The notes: generated by a model from the sequence alone, not told the origin. DNA of 64,000 bases from Streptomyces sp. 2114.4 (GCF_900187385.1 NZ_FYEY01000001.1:4836001-4900000), one strand, 5' to 3'. Shown: positions 46,577-55,027, numbered from the stretch's first letter. Program-made: numbers and translations.

Positions 46577-46760
46577 CGGGCCAGCGGCCCCCCAGCTTCT
46601 CCGTCTCGTCGACGGAGGACTTGAACCGCTCGTCGAAATCCTCGCGGATGAGCGTCCGGACCACATAGTCCTGGACGCTCATTCCGCGTTTTGCGGCGTG
46701 CTGCCGTATCCGGTCCAGCAGCTCCCCGTCCATGCGCAGGCTGAGCACTTGCGATCCCAT
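46569..46760 (-). CDS. Ribbon-helix-helix (CopG-like) DNA-binding protein (63 aa)
   Basis: A 63-residue protein: strand QVLSLRMDGELLDRIRQHAA, then KRGMSVQDYVVRTLIREDFD, the RHH fold (beta strand, two helices), and an acidic tail ERFKSSVDETEKLGG. Antitoxins and small repressors have this form. I chose ATG at 46760 (MGSQVLSL); a longer start at 46817 adds a non-conserved stretch. No toxin gene adjoins it. It converges with and overlaps the purine permease gene, and diverges from the MarR gene. Confidence 0.75.
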   Translation of the reverse strand: MGSQVLSLRMDGELLDRIRQHAAKRGMSVQDYVVRTLIREDFDERFKSSVDETEKLGGRWPAT

Positions 46761-46853
46761 GCGGAAAAGGTCCCGTCCGCACGCGGTCAGGTGCGTCGCT
46801 TTCGGCCGCGTCCTCACCCGTATGGGTGAAGCCCGACGGGCAGTACCCCGCGG

Positions 46854-46867
46854 CTTTCCTTAGAAAG
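46854..46867. promoter_or_regulatory. Dyad before the MarR gene
   Basis: CTTTC-CTTA-GAAAG ends 11 bp before the ATG and overlaps the ribosome site AAAGGG. MarR regulators usually repress themselves from such dyads; binding is inferred. Confidence 0.4.
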
Positions 46868-46878
46868 GGTAATGAGTT

Positions 46879-47355
46879 ATGCTAAAGACCATGCCGGAAC
46901 TGTCCTGCCCCCAGCCTGACGGCCGGGAGGCGCCCCCAGACGACGCGGCCGCGGTGAACGCTCTGCGGTCCGCCGTGATGCGCCTGTCGCGCCGCCTCAA
47001 GCACCAGCGGGTCGACGAATCGCTGAGCCCCACCGAGATGTCGGTGCTCGGCACCCTGTTCCGCTGCGGCAGTGCCACCCCCGGTGAGCTGGCCCGCAAG
47101 GAGCATGTGCAGCCGCCGTCGATGACCCGCATCGTGGCCATGCTGGAGGCCAAGGGACTGGTCCGGCTCGAAGCCCACCCCGACGACCGCCGCCAGAAGG
47201 TCGTCACGCAGACCGAGCAGGCAGAGGCGATGCTCGAAGAGAGCCGCCGCAAGCGCAACGCCTGGCTCGCCGAGCTGGCCTCCGGGCTGGACGCGGACGA
47301 GTGGGCGAAGCTGCGGGCCGCCGCGCCCGTACTGGAGAAGCTCGCACAGCTGTAG
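46879..47355 (+). CDS. MarR-family regulator
   Basis: A 158-residue winged-helix regulator. LRSAVMRLSRRLKHQRVDES is the dimer helix, TEMSVLGTLFRCGSATPGEL and HVQPPSMTRIVAMLEAKGLV the HTH, and HPDDRRQKVV the wing with the conserved DxRxxxV pattern. The second dimer helix follows. ATG at 46879 fits the AAAGGG site; ATG at 46891 would drop four residues. It is 27 bp upstream of an MFS exporter gene on the same strand, a common autoregulated efflux arrangement in which a phenolic or drug ligand lifts repression. Confidence 0.9.
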   Translation: MLKTMPELSCPQPDGREAPPDDAAAVNALRSAVMRLSRRLKHQRVDESLSPTEMSVLGTLFRCGSATPGELARKEHVQPPSMTRIVAMLEAKGLVRLEAHPDDRRQKVVTQTEQAEAMLEESRRKRNAWLAELASGLDADEWAKLRAAAPVLEKLAQL

Positions 47356-47382
47356 ACCCGAGGCCGAGGAGGCGAACCCACT

Positions 47383-48825
47383 TTGAGTACGGGATCCGGA
47401 GCACACTCCGCCCCCGCACCGAACTCCCCACACGACACGGTTTCCGACGACGCGACCGCGACCCCGCAGGGCCCCGCCCCGGGCGTCGCCACCGGCCCCG
47501 CCGCCACACCGCGCAAGGGCACGTTCAGCTCGCTCCGCATACGTAACTACCGCCTCTTCGCCACCGGCCAGATGGTGTCCAACACGGGCACCTGGATGCA
47601 GCGCATCGCCCAGGACTGGCTGGTGCTCAGCCTCACCGGCTCGTCCGGCGCGGTCGGCATCACCACCGCGCTGCAGTTCCTGCCGATGCTGCTCTTCGGG
47701 CTCTACGGCGGCGTCATCGCCGACCGCTTCGCCAAGCGCAAGCTGCTCCTGTTCACCCAGTCCGCCATGGGCCTGACCGGCCTCGCCCTCGCCGCGCTCA
47801 CCCTGAGCGGCCAGGTGCAGGTCTGGCACGTCTACCTGGTCGCCTTCGTCCTCGGCCTGGTCACCGTCCTCGACAACCCCTCCCGGCAGGCCTTCGTCTC
47901 CGAGATGGTCGGCCAGGACGAGCTGCGCAACGCCGTCAGTCTCAACTCCGCCAACTTCCAGTCCGCGCGGCTGATCGGGCCGGCCGTCGCCGGTGTCCTG
48001 ATCACCGCGTTCGGCAGCGGCTGGGCCTTCCTGCTCAACGGCCTCTCGTTCATCGCCCCGCTCACCGGGCTGCTGATGATGCGGACCGCCGAACTCCACA
48101 AGGTCGAACGGGTCCCGCGCAGCAAGGGGCAGCTGCGGGAGGGGCTGCGGTATGTGTCGGGGCGTCCCGACCTGCTCTGGCCCATCGTCCTGGTCGGCTT
48201 CATCGGGACCTTCGGCTTCAACTTCCCGATCTGGCTGACCGCGTTCGACTACCACGTCTACCACCAGGGCGCCGGCACCTACTCGCTGTTCAACGGGCTG
48301 ATGGCGGCGGGCTCACTGATCGGTGCGCTGCTCGCCGCCCGCCGTGCCGGCTCCCGGCTGCGGCTGCTCGTCGGCGCGGCGGTCCTCTTCGGCGCCCTGG
48401 AGATCGCCGCCGCGCTCGCCCCGTCGTTCTGGGTCTTCGCGGCGCTCCTCGCCCCGATCGGCATGGTCGGCCTGACGGTCAACGTCACCGCCAATTCGAG
48501 CATCCAGATGGCCACCGATCCGCTGATGCGCGGCCGGGTGATGAGCCTGTTCATGATGGTCTTCGTGGGCGGCACCCCGCTGGGCGCACCCGTGGTCGGC
48601 TGGATCACCGACGCCTTCGGCGCCCGGACCGGCTTCCTGGCCGGCGGTCTGGTCTCCATGGTGTCCGCGGTCGTCATCGGCCTGATCCTCGCCAGGGTGG
48701 GCGGCCTGCGCCTGAAGATCGATCTGCGCCGGGGGCATCAGCACGTCGCGTTCGTTCCCCGGGTTTCCGCCGCCGGTGCCACCGCCGCTGCCTCGGCGGA
48801 GCGGAGCCTGGCGCCGGCGGCGTAG
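47383..48825 (+). CDS. MFS exporter, DHA3 / EntS-like type
   Basis: A 480-residue membrane protein with twelve hydrophobic segments after a 50-residue Pro/Ala-rich cytoplasmic start. SLRIRNYRLFATGQMVSNTG and TWMQRIAQDWLVLSLTGSSG form the DHA3 signature, GGVIADRFAKRKLLLFTQS is motif A, and LVTVLDNPSRQAFVSEMVG is the following loop. DHA3 members export macrolides, siderophores or other drugs. TTG at 47383 is preceded by GAGGAGG, a strong ribosome site. It is cotranscribed with and probably controlled by the MarR gene. Confidence 0.88.
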   Translation: MSTGSGAHSAPAPNSPHDTVSDDATATPQGPAPGVATGPAATPRKGTFSSLRIRNYRLFATGQMVSNTGTWMQRIAQDWLVLSLTGSSGAVGITTALQFLPMLLFGLYGGVIADRFAKRKLLLFTQSAMGLTGLALAALTLSGQVQVWHVYLVAFVLGLVTVLDNPSRQAFVSEMVGQDELRNAVSLNSANFQSARLIGPAVAGVLITAFGSGWAFLLNGLSFIAPLTGLLMMRTAELHKVERVPRSKGQLREGLRYVSGRPDLLWPIVLVGFIGTFGFNFPIWLTAFDYHVYHQGAGTYSLFNGLMAAGSLIGALLAARRAGSRLRLLVGAAVLFGALEIAAALAPSFWVFAALLAPIGMVGLTVNVTANSSIQMATDPLMRGRVMSLFMMVFVGGTPLGAPVVGWITDAFGARTGFLAGGLVSMVSAVVIGLILARVGGLRLKIDLRRGHQHVAFVPRVSAAGATAAASAERSLAPAA

Positions 48826-49034
48826 GGGCGGGGGCGGTGACGTAGGGCCGGGGCGGTGACGGCGGGCGGCGGTGCGGCGGCCTGGCAGGCCCGGTCGGTG
48901 AGCCCGCCCCGCCCCGCCCGGCTCGTCCCGGCGCGCCCGCCCCTCCCCGGCCGGCCCCGGCCCCCGACCGGGGCGGCGCGCTTCCGGGCCGCGAGCTGCC
49001 GGACGGCGCGAGAGCCCTGCGCCACACTGGCCGC

Positions 49035-49604
49035 ATGAGACTCTTCGCCGCCGTCCTGCCCCCCGCGCCCGCGATCGAGGAACTGGCCGCCGAGGTAGCG
49101 CAGTTGAAGAAGCTGCCGGCCGCCGACCGGCTGCGGTGGACGGGCCGGGACAGCTGGCACTTCACCCTTGCCTTCTACGGCGAGGTGCCCGAGGAGCTCG
49201 TCCCCGACCTGCAAGAACGCCTGGGCCGCGCCGCCGGCCGCCGTGATTCCTACCCGCTGCGGATCGCCGGCGGCGGCCGTTTCTCGGACCGGGTGGTGTG
49301 GGCCGGGGCCGACGGCGACCGGCCCGCCATGCGCACGCTGGCGGGCGCGGCATCGGCAGCGGGCCGCCGGGCGGGCGTGGCCATGGAGGAAGAGCACCGC
49401 CCGTACACCCCCCACCTCACCCTCGCCCGGAACCGCGTCCCCGATCTGGACCTGCGCCCGTACGCGGCCGCCCTGAAGGATTTTGCCGGTGCCCCCTGGA
49501 CGGTCGACGCCCTGGCCCTGGTGTGCAGCCATCCGCCCGTCCCCGGGGCGGCGGGCACCCAGCCCCGCTACGAGACGGTGGGGTCCTGGCCCCTGGGCCA
49601 CTGA
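49035..49604 (+). CDS. thpR: RNA 2',3'-cyclic phosphodiesterase (2H family)
   Basis: A 189-residue cytosolic enzyme of the 2H phosphoesterase family, formerly called 2'-5' RNA ligase. RLFAAVLPPAPAIEELAAEV is the family start; the two catalytic HxTx motifs are WHFTLAFYGEV and PHLTLARNR. It opens 2',3'-cyclic phosphates on RNA. ATG at 49035. Its stop codon lies within a 19-bp tandem duplication. The upstream 209-bp gap contains only GC-rich repeats. Confidence 0.9.
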   Translation: MRLFAAVLPPAPAIEELAAEVAQLKKLPAADRLRWTGRDSWHFTLAFYGEVPEELVPDLQERLGRAAGRRDSYPLRIAGGGRFSDRVVWAGADGDRPAMRTLAGAASAAGRRAGVAMEEEHRPYTPHLTLARNRVPDLDLRPYAAALKDFAGAPWTVDALALVCSHPPVPGAAGTQPRYETVGSWPLGH

Positions 49605-49630
49605 CCGGCCGCTGGGCCACTGACCGGCCG
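49593..49630. repeat. 19-bp tandem duplication spanning the thpR stop codon
   Basis: CTGGGCCACTGACCGGCCG occurs at 49593-49611 and 49612-49630 without a mismatch. Each copy contains the TGA stop and its context, so a duplicate in-frame-looking stop follows. It is a recent slippage duplication. Confidence 0.85.
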
Positions 49631-49726
49631 CCGGTCGTCGAAGGGCTGCCGTGCTACCGAACAGCCCGCGGCTGGGCCGCCCCGGGCCGCCGAAACGCGC
49701 GGACCGGTCCCGGTTACGCTCAAGGG

Positions 49727-49813
49727 GTGGACCCCAAAACCCGTAACCGGATCATGTCCGGCCTGCTCGCCGTCCTGCTCCTCGTCGTAGCCGTGGCGGC
49801 GGCGCTGCACTGA
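49727..49813 (+). CDS. Putative 28-aa membrane peptide
   Basis: GTG at 49727 opens MDPKTRNRIMSGLLAVLLLV, ending VAVAAALH: a basic start and one short TM helix. From memory, peptides beginning MD-x-KTRNRIM occur at conserved positions in streptomycetes, but no study is known to me. No clear ribosome site is seen, as AAGGG abuts the GTG; ATG at 49754 is an alternative. It lies between thpR and a terminator hairpin. Confidence 0.5.
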   Translation: MDPKTRNRIMSGLLAVLLLVVAVAAALH

Positions 49814-49833
49814 CTGCTGCCGTGGCCGCTGCC

Positions 49834-49872
49834 GCGCGCCCGGCCGCCGGTCCGACCGGCCGCCGGGCGCGC
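49834..49872. terminator. Strong hairpin between convergent genes
   Basis: GCGCGCCCGG (49834-49843) and CCGGGCGCGC (49863-49872) pair perfectly and enclose a further CCGGTC/GACCGG stem. It sits between the membrane peptide and the aldo/keto reductase gene. Confidence 0.65.
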
Positions 49873-49893
49873 CGCCCGCTCTTCAGGCGAAGG

Positions 49894-50892
49894 TCACCAG
49901 GCGAAGGCCTCCGGGCTCGGGCCGGGCCCGGGGAAGATCTCGTCGAGCGAGGCGAGGAGTTCGTCCGGGAGGCTCAGTTCGACGGCGCGCAGCGCGGAGG
50001 CGAGCTGGTCCGTGGTGCGCGGGCCGACGATCGGGCCGGTGACGCCGGGACGCGTCAGGAGCCAGGCCAGCGCGACCTCGCCGGGCTCCAGACCGTGCTT
50101 GTCGAGCAGGGCCTCATAGGACTCGATCTTGGCGCGGATCGCGGAGTTGGCGAGGGCATCGGCCGAGCGCCCGATGCCCGAGCGGCCCGCGCCGCCCTCG
50201 CGCTCCTTGCGCAAGGCCCCGCCCAGCAGCCCGCCGTGCAGCGGGGACCACGGGATGACGCCCAGGCCGTAGCCCCGGGCGGCCGGGATGACCTCCATCT
50301 CGGCGCGCCGCTCGGCGAGGTTGTACAGGCACTGCTCGCTGACCAGGCCCAGCGAACCGCGGCGGGCGGCCGTCTCGTTGGCCCGGGCGATGTGCCAGCC
50401 GGCGTGGTTGGACGAGCCGGCGTAGAGGACCTTGCCCTGCTGGACGAGGACGTCGATGGCCTGCCAGATCTCGTCCCAGGGGGTGTCCCGGTCGACGTGG
50501 TGGAACTGGTAGAGGTCGATGTAGTCGGTGCCCAGCCGCTTGAGGCTGGCCTCCACCGAGCGCCGGATGTTGACCGCGGAGAGCTTGTCGTGGTTGGGCC
50601 AGACCTTGTCGCCCTCCACCCCCATGTTGGCGTAGACCTTGGTGCCCAGCACGGTCTTGTCCCGCCGGCCGCCGCCCTTGGCGAACCAACTGCCGACGAT
50701 TTCCTCGGTACGGCCCTTGTCGGCGCCGAATCCGTAGACATTCGCGGTGTCGAAGAAGTTGACGCCCGCGCCCTGCGCCGCGTCCATGATGCTGTGACTG
50801 GCGGCCTCGTCCGTCTGAGGCCCGAAGTTCATCGTCCCGAGGACGAGTCGGCTGACCTTGAGTCCGGTGCGTCCGAGCTGCGTGTACTTCAT
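49894..50892 (-). CDS. Aldo/keto reductase
   Basis: A 332-residue NADPH-dependent oxidoreductase of the AKR superfamily. The catalytic tetrad is visible: Asp and Tyr in FFDTANVYGFGADKGRTEEI, Lys in VLGTKVYANMG, His in DLYQFHHVDRDTPWDEIW. LGRTGLKVSRLVLGTMNFG is the typical start, and GPIVGPRTTDQLASALRAVE is the cofactor-binding end. The group resembles actinobacterial YajO/AKR12-like enzymes; the substrate is unknown. ATG at 50892. It stands alone between a terminator and an SGNH hydrolase gene. Confidence 0.9.
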   Translation of the reverse strand: MKYTQLGRTGLKVSRLVLGTMNFGPQTDEAASHSIMDAAQGAGVNFFDTANVYGFGADKGRTEEIVGSWFAKGGGRRDKTVLGTKVYANMGVEGDKVWPNHDKLSAVNIRRSVEASLKRLGTDYIDLYQFHHVDRDTPWDEIWQAIDVLVQQGKVLYAGSSNHAGWHIARANETAARRGSLGLVSEQCLYNLAERRAEMEVIPAARGYGLGVIPWSPLHGGLLGGALRKEREGGAGRSGIGRSADALANSAIRAKIESYEALLDKHGLEPGEVALAWLLTRPGVTGPIVGPRTTDQLASALRAVELSLPDELLASLDEIFPGPGPSPEAFAW

Positions 50893-51012
50893 GGTGGTCC
50901 AGCCAACGCCTTGGAGTGCGCTCGATGCAAGGACCGCGCGGGGTGGCGGGCGGACTCCTCGTGGTTCCCTCGGCCGGGCGCTCCATGGGACGTGTGGTGC
51001 CGGTGTGGCGCC

Positions 51013-51705
51013 TCAGTGCGAGGACAGCACCCCATACGCCGCCCCGACCCCCCACGCCTGATGCATCGCCCCGGCGAACGCGCCCGCGAGCAGTCGCTCC
51101 CCCCACTCCGACGGGTGCGTCCCGTCGTAGGTGGCGCGGTCGATCTCCCAGCCGTCCGGTTCGGAGGCCAGCAGCAACGGCGAGGCGGGGGTGGAGAGAT
51201 CGGCGACGGCCTTGGCCAGTAGCTCGTTGAAGCGTGCGCACTCCGTGCCGAACGCGGGGTCCGCGACCGCCCGCACATTGGGTATCACCGGCATCAGCAC
51301 GGCCCGCAGGTGCGGCGCCGCCGTCCGGGCCCGTGCCACGAACTCCCGTACGTTCTGAGCGGTCTGCTCGGCGTTCGTGTAGAAGCCGAGGTCGATCAGG
51401 CCGAGCGAGACCAGCAGGGTGTCGGCGTCGTACCGGCGCACCATGTCACCGATCAGCGGCGCCATGTGCAGCCAGCCCTCGCCCCAGCCGGCGAGGTGGC
51501 GGCGGGCGTCCTCGGGGAAGCCGGGGTCGGCGTAGGCGGCGGAGGTGGGGGCGTCCGTGACCGGGTCGTGGAGCGTGTGGCGTGGTCCGACGATGCGGTA
51601 CGGGCCGTCGAACGTCGCGTTCAGGTGCTGCCACATCCGGTAGCGCCACGTGAAATCGCCGGTGCTCCCAATGGTCATCGAGTCACCGACGAACATGATC
51701 CTCAT
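51013..51705 (-). CDS. SGNH/GDSL-family hydrolase
   Basis: A 230-residue esterase-like protein. RIMFVGDSMTIGSTGDFTWR carries the catalytic Ser (GDSM); SLGLIDLGF takes the position of the Gly/Asn blocks; the Asp and His are in TYDGTHPSEWG. It has no signal peptide, so it is cytosolic or acts on an intracellular ester. The missing GxND consensus is typical of divergent members. ATG at 51705 is the first codon of the conserved start. The substrate is unknown. Confidence 0.82.
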   Translation of the reverse strand: MRIMFVGDSMTIGSTGDFTWRYRMWQHLNATFDGPYRIVGPRHTLHDPVTDAPTSAAYADPGFPEDARRHLAGWGEGWLHMAPLIGDMVRRYDADTLLVSLGLIDLGFYTNAEQTAQNVREFVARARTAAPHLRAVLMPVIPNVRAVADPAFGTECARFNELLAKAVADLSTPASPLLLASEPDGWEIDRATYDGTHPSEWGERLLAGAFAGAMHQAWGVGAAYGVLSSH

Positions 51706-51862
51706 CCGGCCATGATGGCCGAGACCCCCTACTGCCCGGTACGTGACGCTGGACACGCCCGGTCCGGGGCGCGGTGACGGTGTGCCGAGGTGGCGCGGTC
51801 GGCGGTGGGGCGGCCGGTGGCTTGCGGCCACGTCCGGTGGTCCCAGATGGCAGTCTGTGCCC

Positions 51863-52858
51863 ATGCGTTCGCTTCTGTGCGCGGCCGGTGCCGCGGGAAT
51901 CCTGTGGTCGGCGGCCGTGGTGCCGGCCGTCGCCGACGAGCCCGACGGCTTCACCATCGGCGATCCCCGGATCACCGAGTCCAGCGGCCTGGCCGCCAGC
52001 CGGGCGCACCCGGGGATCTACTGGACCCACAACGACAGCGACGACGGCCCCTACGTCTACGCCGTCGACGGCCGCTCCGGCCGTACGGTCACCCGGATCA
52101 CGCTGCGCGGCATCGGCAGGCCGCGCGATGTCGAGGCCATCTCGGCCGGCCCGGACGGCAACATCTACGTCGGCGACATCGGCGACAACCTCGGCGGCAG
52201 CTGGAACCACGTCTGGATCTACCGCTTCCCCGAACCGAAGAAGCTGCGCGACGCGACGGTGACGGCGACCCAGTTCGATGTGAAGTACGCGGACGGGCCG
52301 CGGGACGCCGAAGCGCTGATGGTGCACCCCAGGACCGGCCGGGTCTATATCGCCAGCAAGAAGCAGGACGGCGGCGGCGCCCTCTACGCGGGCCCGCAGC
52401 GGCTCACCACCTCCGGCACCAATGTCTTCAGCAAGGTCGCGCCGGTCGATCTGTGGGTGACCGACGGTGCGTTCTCCCCCGACGGGACCCGTCTGGTGCT
52501 GCGCAGCTACTTCGGCGCCCGGATCTTCCGCTGGCAGGACGGCCGTCCGAAGGACCTCGGCAGTGTGGGCGTACCGGTCCAGCAGCAGGGCGAATCGGTC
52601 ACCTTCACCCCCGACGGCCGCACCCTGATGTACGGCTCGGAGGGCAACGACAGCGAGGTCAAGCCGGTCGGCCTGAGCGACGACCAGCTGCCGGACTCGG
52701 TCAAGGACGACCCGTCGAACGGCGACGGCGCAGGCGGCCAGGGCGGCAAGGGCAGCCAGGGGACGGACCTGGACCCCGGCTTCATCAAGGGGGCGATGGT
52801 CCTCGCGGTGGCCACGGCACTGGTCGTCGGGCTGCGCAGGCTGCTGCGGCGGCGGTAG
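51863..52858 (+). CDS. Secreted beta-propeller-like protein with C-terminal membrane anchor
   Basis: A 331-residue exported protein: signal peptide 1-24 (LLCAAGAAGILWSAAVVPAV, cleaved before DEPDG), then repeated four-stranded blades of about 45 residues (GIYWTHNDSDDGPYVYAVDG, GRVYIASKKQDGGGALYAGP, DLWVTDGAFSPDGTRLVLRS, ESVTFTPDGRTLMYGSEGND). A Gly/Asp linker and one TM helix (GAMVLAVATALVVGLRRLLR) anchor it with the propeller outside. Propellers bind partners or act as lyases; there is no catalytic motif I can name. ATG at 51863. Confidence 0.82.
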   Translation: MRSLLCAAGAAGILWSAAVVPAVADEPDGFTIGDPRITESSGLAASRAHPGIYWTHNDSDDGPYVYAVDGRSGRTVTRITLRGIGRPRDVEAISAGPDGNIYVGDIGDNLGGSWNHVWIYRFPEPKKLRDATVTATQFDVKYADGPRDAEALMVHPRTGRVYIASKKQDGGGALYAGPQRLTTSGTNVFSKVAPVDLWVTDGAFSPDGTRLVLRSYFGARIFRWQDGRPKDLGSVGVPVQQQGESVTFTPDGRTLMYGSEGNDSEVKPVGLSDDQLPDSVKDDPSNGDGAGGQGGKGSQGTDLDPGFIKGAMVLAVATALVVGLRRLLRRR

Positions 52859-52966
52859 GACGGGGCTTTTTCACGGCCCCAGCGATGAGTTTGCCCGGCC
52901 CCGGCAGTCTCACTTCTCACCGACATCGGTACCGACACCGGTATTGCCAACGGCAGGAGGAAATAC

Positions 52967-53611
52967 ATGGCTCAGCTGCTGAGGGTCCAGAACTTCAACG
53001 TCTCACGTGACGGGTTCGGTGCCGGTGAGCACCAGAGCTTGGAGAGACCGTTCGGCCACGCGGACCCCGGAGCCCTGTTCGCCTGGGCCGGCGCCACGGC
53101 GAGCTGGCCCATGCGCACCGACCCCGGAGGCAGCCGCGGCCTCGACGACTATTTCACGCGGGACTTCGCACGCAACATCGGCGCCGAGATCATGGGCCGC
53201 AACAAGTTCGGGCCCTATCGCGGGCCCTGGAGCGACCACGAGTGGAACGGCTGGTGGGGCGACGAGCCCCCGTTTCACACCCCGGTGTTCGTCATGACCC
53301 ACCACGAGCGTCCTTCGCTCACGCTCTCCGACACCACGTTCCACTTCGTCGGCGGCGACCCGGCCACGGTCCTCGAGCAGGCGCGGGAGGCCGCACAGGG
53401 CAAGGACGTCCGACTCGGTGGCGGGGCCACGACCATCCGGCAGTTCCTCGACGCCGACCTCGTGGACACGCTGCATGTAGCCGTCTCGCAGGTGGAGCTC
53501 GGTTCCGGGGTACGGCTCTGGGAGTCCCCCGAGGAGCTGCTCGACCGGTTCCACCTCGACGTCGTGCCCAGCCCGAGCGGCGTGACGCACCACCTGTTCT
53601 GGCGAAGGTGA
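52967..53611 (+). CDS. Dihydrofolate-reductase-like (RibD C-terminal) protein
   Basis: A 214-residue cytosolic protein. NFNVSRDGFGAGEHQSLERP opens the fold; FARNIGAEIMGRNKFG is the NADPH-adenine contact; FHTPVFVMTHHERPSL and the GG-containing loop DVRLGGGATTIRQFLDADLV follow, as in RibD_C proteins. Standard DHFR catalytic Asp is not evident, so a pyrimidine-reductase-like or unknown reduction is more likely. ATG at 52967 follows GGCAGGAGGAAATAC, one of the strongest ribosome sites in the window. Confidence 0.85.
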   Translation: MAQLLRVQNFNVSRDGFGAGEHQSLERPFGHADPGALFAWAGATASWPMRTDPGGSRGLDDYFTRDFARNIGAEIMGRNKFGPYRGPWSDHEWNGWWGDEPPFHTPVFVMTHHERPSLTLSDTTFHFVGGDPATVLEQAREAAQGKDVRLGGGATTIRQFLDADLVDTLHVAVSQVELGSGVRLWESPEELLDRFHLDVVPSPSGVTHHLFWRR

Positions 53612-53687
53612 CCCACGGGCCCGCTCGGACGCCGGCGCGGTGGCCGCGGCCGTCTCAGTGGGCCCCGGCCCCGGCCGGTGCCATGGG

Positions 53688-54125
53688 TCAGCCCTCTTCC
53701 CTGACCCACCCCTGCTCCCCGGCCCCGCCCTCGACCAGCCGCAGTTCGTAATGCAGGGTCCGCTCCTTCTTCAGCCGGTGCAGCAGCGGTACGAACAGCC
53801 CGTGGATCAGGGGGTATTTCCGGGTCAGCGAACGTTCGGCCCGCCGGTACTCCCGGGTCCGCGGGTCCAGCAGCCGCACCCGCGCCGGGACGGTGGGCCC
53901 GGTGGGGCGGCCCCGCCAGGTGGAGGCGCAGATCTCCACCTCGGGGAAGTTCCGCATCCGTTTGGCCTTCCAGGCGCTGCCGTACGTCCGCAGATAGGCG
54001 TGATCGCCGTCGACGGCGATGTTCATCGGCGTGCCGACGCCGGTGCCGTCCCGCTTGTACGTGGTCAGCAGGATCGCCCCTTGCCGCTCGAAGGGGGCGA
54101 GACCGGGGCTCGGGGGGTTCGTCAT
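53688..54125 (-). CDS. PPOX-class F420-dependent oxidoreductase-like protein
   Basis: A 145-residue split-barrel protein: FERQGAILLTTYKRDGTGVG with TPMNIAVDGDHAYLRTYGSA, then KAKRMRNFPEVEICASTWRG, which is the F420/flavin-contacting strand set of the actinobacterial PPOX class. The end is a helical segment HGLFVPLLHRLKKERTLHYE. It probably reduces a small ketone or enone with F420H2; cofactor choice is inferred from family. ATG at 54125. It lies 37 bp after the TetR gene on the same strand. Confidence 0.82.
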   Translation of the reverse strand: MTNPPSPGLAPFERQGAILLTTYKRDGTGVGTPMNIAVDGDHAYLRTYGSAWKAKRMRNFPEVEICASTWRGRPTGPTVPARVRLLDPRTREYRRAERSLTRKYPLIHGLFVPLLHRLKKERTLHYELRLVEGGAGEQGWVREEG

Positions 54126-54162
54126 GGCTCCCATACAGGCACATCCGGCCCGTTCCGTCACT

Positions 54163-54933
54163 TCATGGTGCGTCCGTTCGGGCGGTGCGGGCGGCGATGA
54201 GCGCCTCGAATCCGTCCAGGAGCGCGGTCAGGCCCAGTTCGAAGACCGAGGGGCCGTCCCCGGTGAAGGTGTCCTCGTCCAGGCCGGCGAGGGCGGGGTA
54301 GCGGCCGCTCAGCATCGCCTTGGACAGGACCGGCTCCTGCGCCTGCCAGAAGTCGGCGTTGCTGACGCCGGTCCGCTTCTCGGCGAGGGTGGAGTTGAGC
54401 TCGGTGCGGGCGGTGCCGATGACGAAGCCGGCGAAGGACACCATGACGTGCACCTTCTCGCGGTCGGTGAGACCGGTGCCGGCCAGGGCACGCAGCGCGT
54501 ACTCCATTGCGTCCAGGGCGCTGGGGCCGAGCAGCGGGCGGGCCTGGTCGACCTGGAGCAGCCACGGGTGCCGCTGGTGGCGCCGCCAGTCGTCGCGGGC
54601 GAGGGCTTCGAGCGCGGGGCGCCAGCCGGCGGCGGGGTCGGGGTGGGCCTCGGCGTCGAACGCGGAGACCTTGTCGAGCATCAGGTCGAGGAGTTCGGCC
54701 TTGCCCGGTACATAGCGATAGAGGGACATGGTGCCGACGCCGAGGTCCGTGGCGACGCGGCGCATGGACAGGGCGCCGAGCCCGTCGGCATCGGCGGCCG
54801 CCACCGCCGTGGTGACGATGCGGTCGAGGGTGAGCCCTGGCTTGGGGCCACGGCTGGGCCGGTCGCCGAGGCCCCAAAGCAGCTCCAGGCTGCGCGAGAT
54901 ATCGCCGCCGCCGCTGTGTTCTGTCGTCGTCAT
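54163..54933 (-). CDS. TetR-family repressor
   Basis: A 256-residue regulator. The HTH covers about 35-80: LTLDRIVTTAVAAADADGLG, ALSMRRVATDLGVGTMSLYR, YVPGKAELLDLMLDKV. The ligand domain is of the longer tetracycline-repressor-like C-terminal class (HPWLLQVDQARPLLGPSALD, VHVMVSFAGFVIGTARTELN). It diverges from an ABC exporter with a repeat-rich operator region between, so it probably represses the exporter until a drug binds. ATG at 54933. The PPOX gene downstream may be in its operon. Confidence 0.9.
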   Translation of the reverse strand: MTTTEHSGGGDISRSLELLWGLGDRPSRGPKPGLTLDRIVTTAVAAADADGLGALSMRRVATDLGVGTMSLYRYVPGKAELLDLMLDKVSAFDAEAHPDPAAGWRPALEALARDDWRRHQRHPWLLQVDQARPLLGPSALDAMEYALRALAGTGLTDREKVHVMVSFAGFVIGTARTELNSTLAEKRTGVSNADFWQAQEPVLSKAMLSGRYPALAGLDEDTFTGDGPSVFELGLTALLDGFEALIAARTARTDAP

Positions 54934-54962
54934 CGTGCGGTCATCTTATGCCGTCCGGCCCA

Positions 54963-55010
54963 AAAACTGGGTACGGCGTACGCGTAATCGGGTACGGTGT
55001 ACTCAGTTTT
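54963..55010. promoter_or_regulatory. Operator region between TetR and ABC exporter genes
   Basis: GGGTACGGCGTAC (54969-54981) and GGGTACGGTGTAC (54990-55002) are direct repeats 21 bp apart, each with internal dyad GTAC-N3-GTAC. They are framed by AAAACTG (54963-54969) and CAGTTTT (55004-55010), a perfect inverted pair. Two TetR dimers two turns apart could block both promoters. Confidence 0.6.
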
Positions 55011-55027
55011 CGACCGGAGGGGGTTCG

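Noticed and set aside
46569..46760. Toxin-antitoxin pair with the RHH protein as antitoxin
   Set aside because: No small toxin-like gene adjoins it; neighbours are a purine permease and a MarR regulator.
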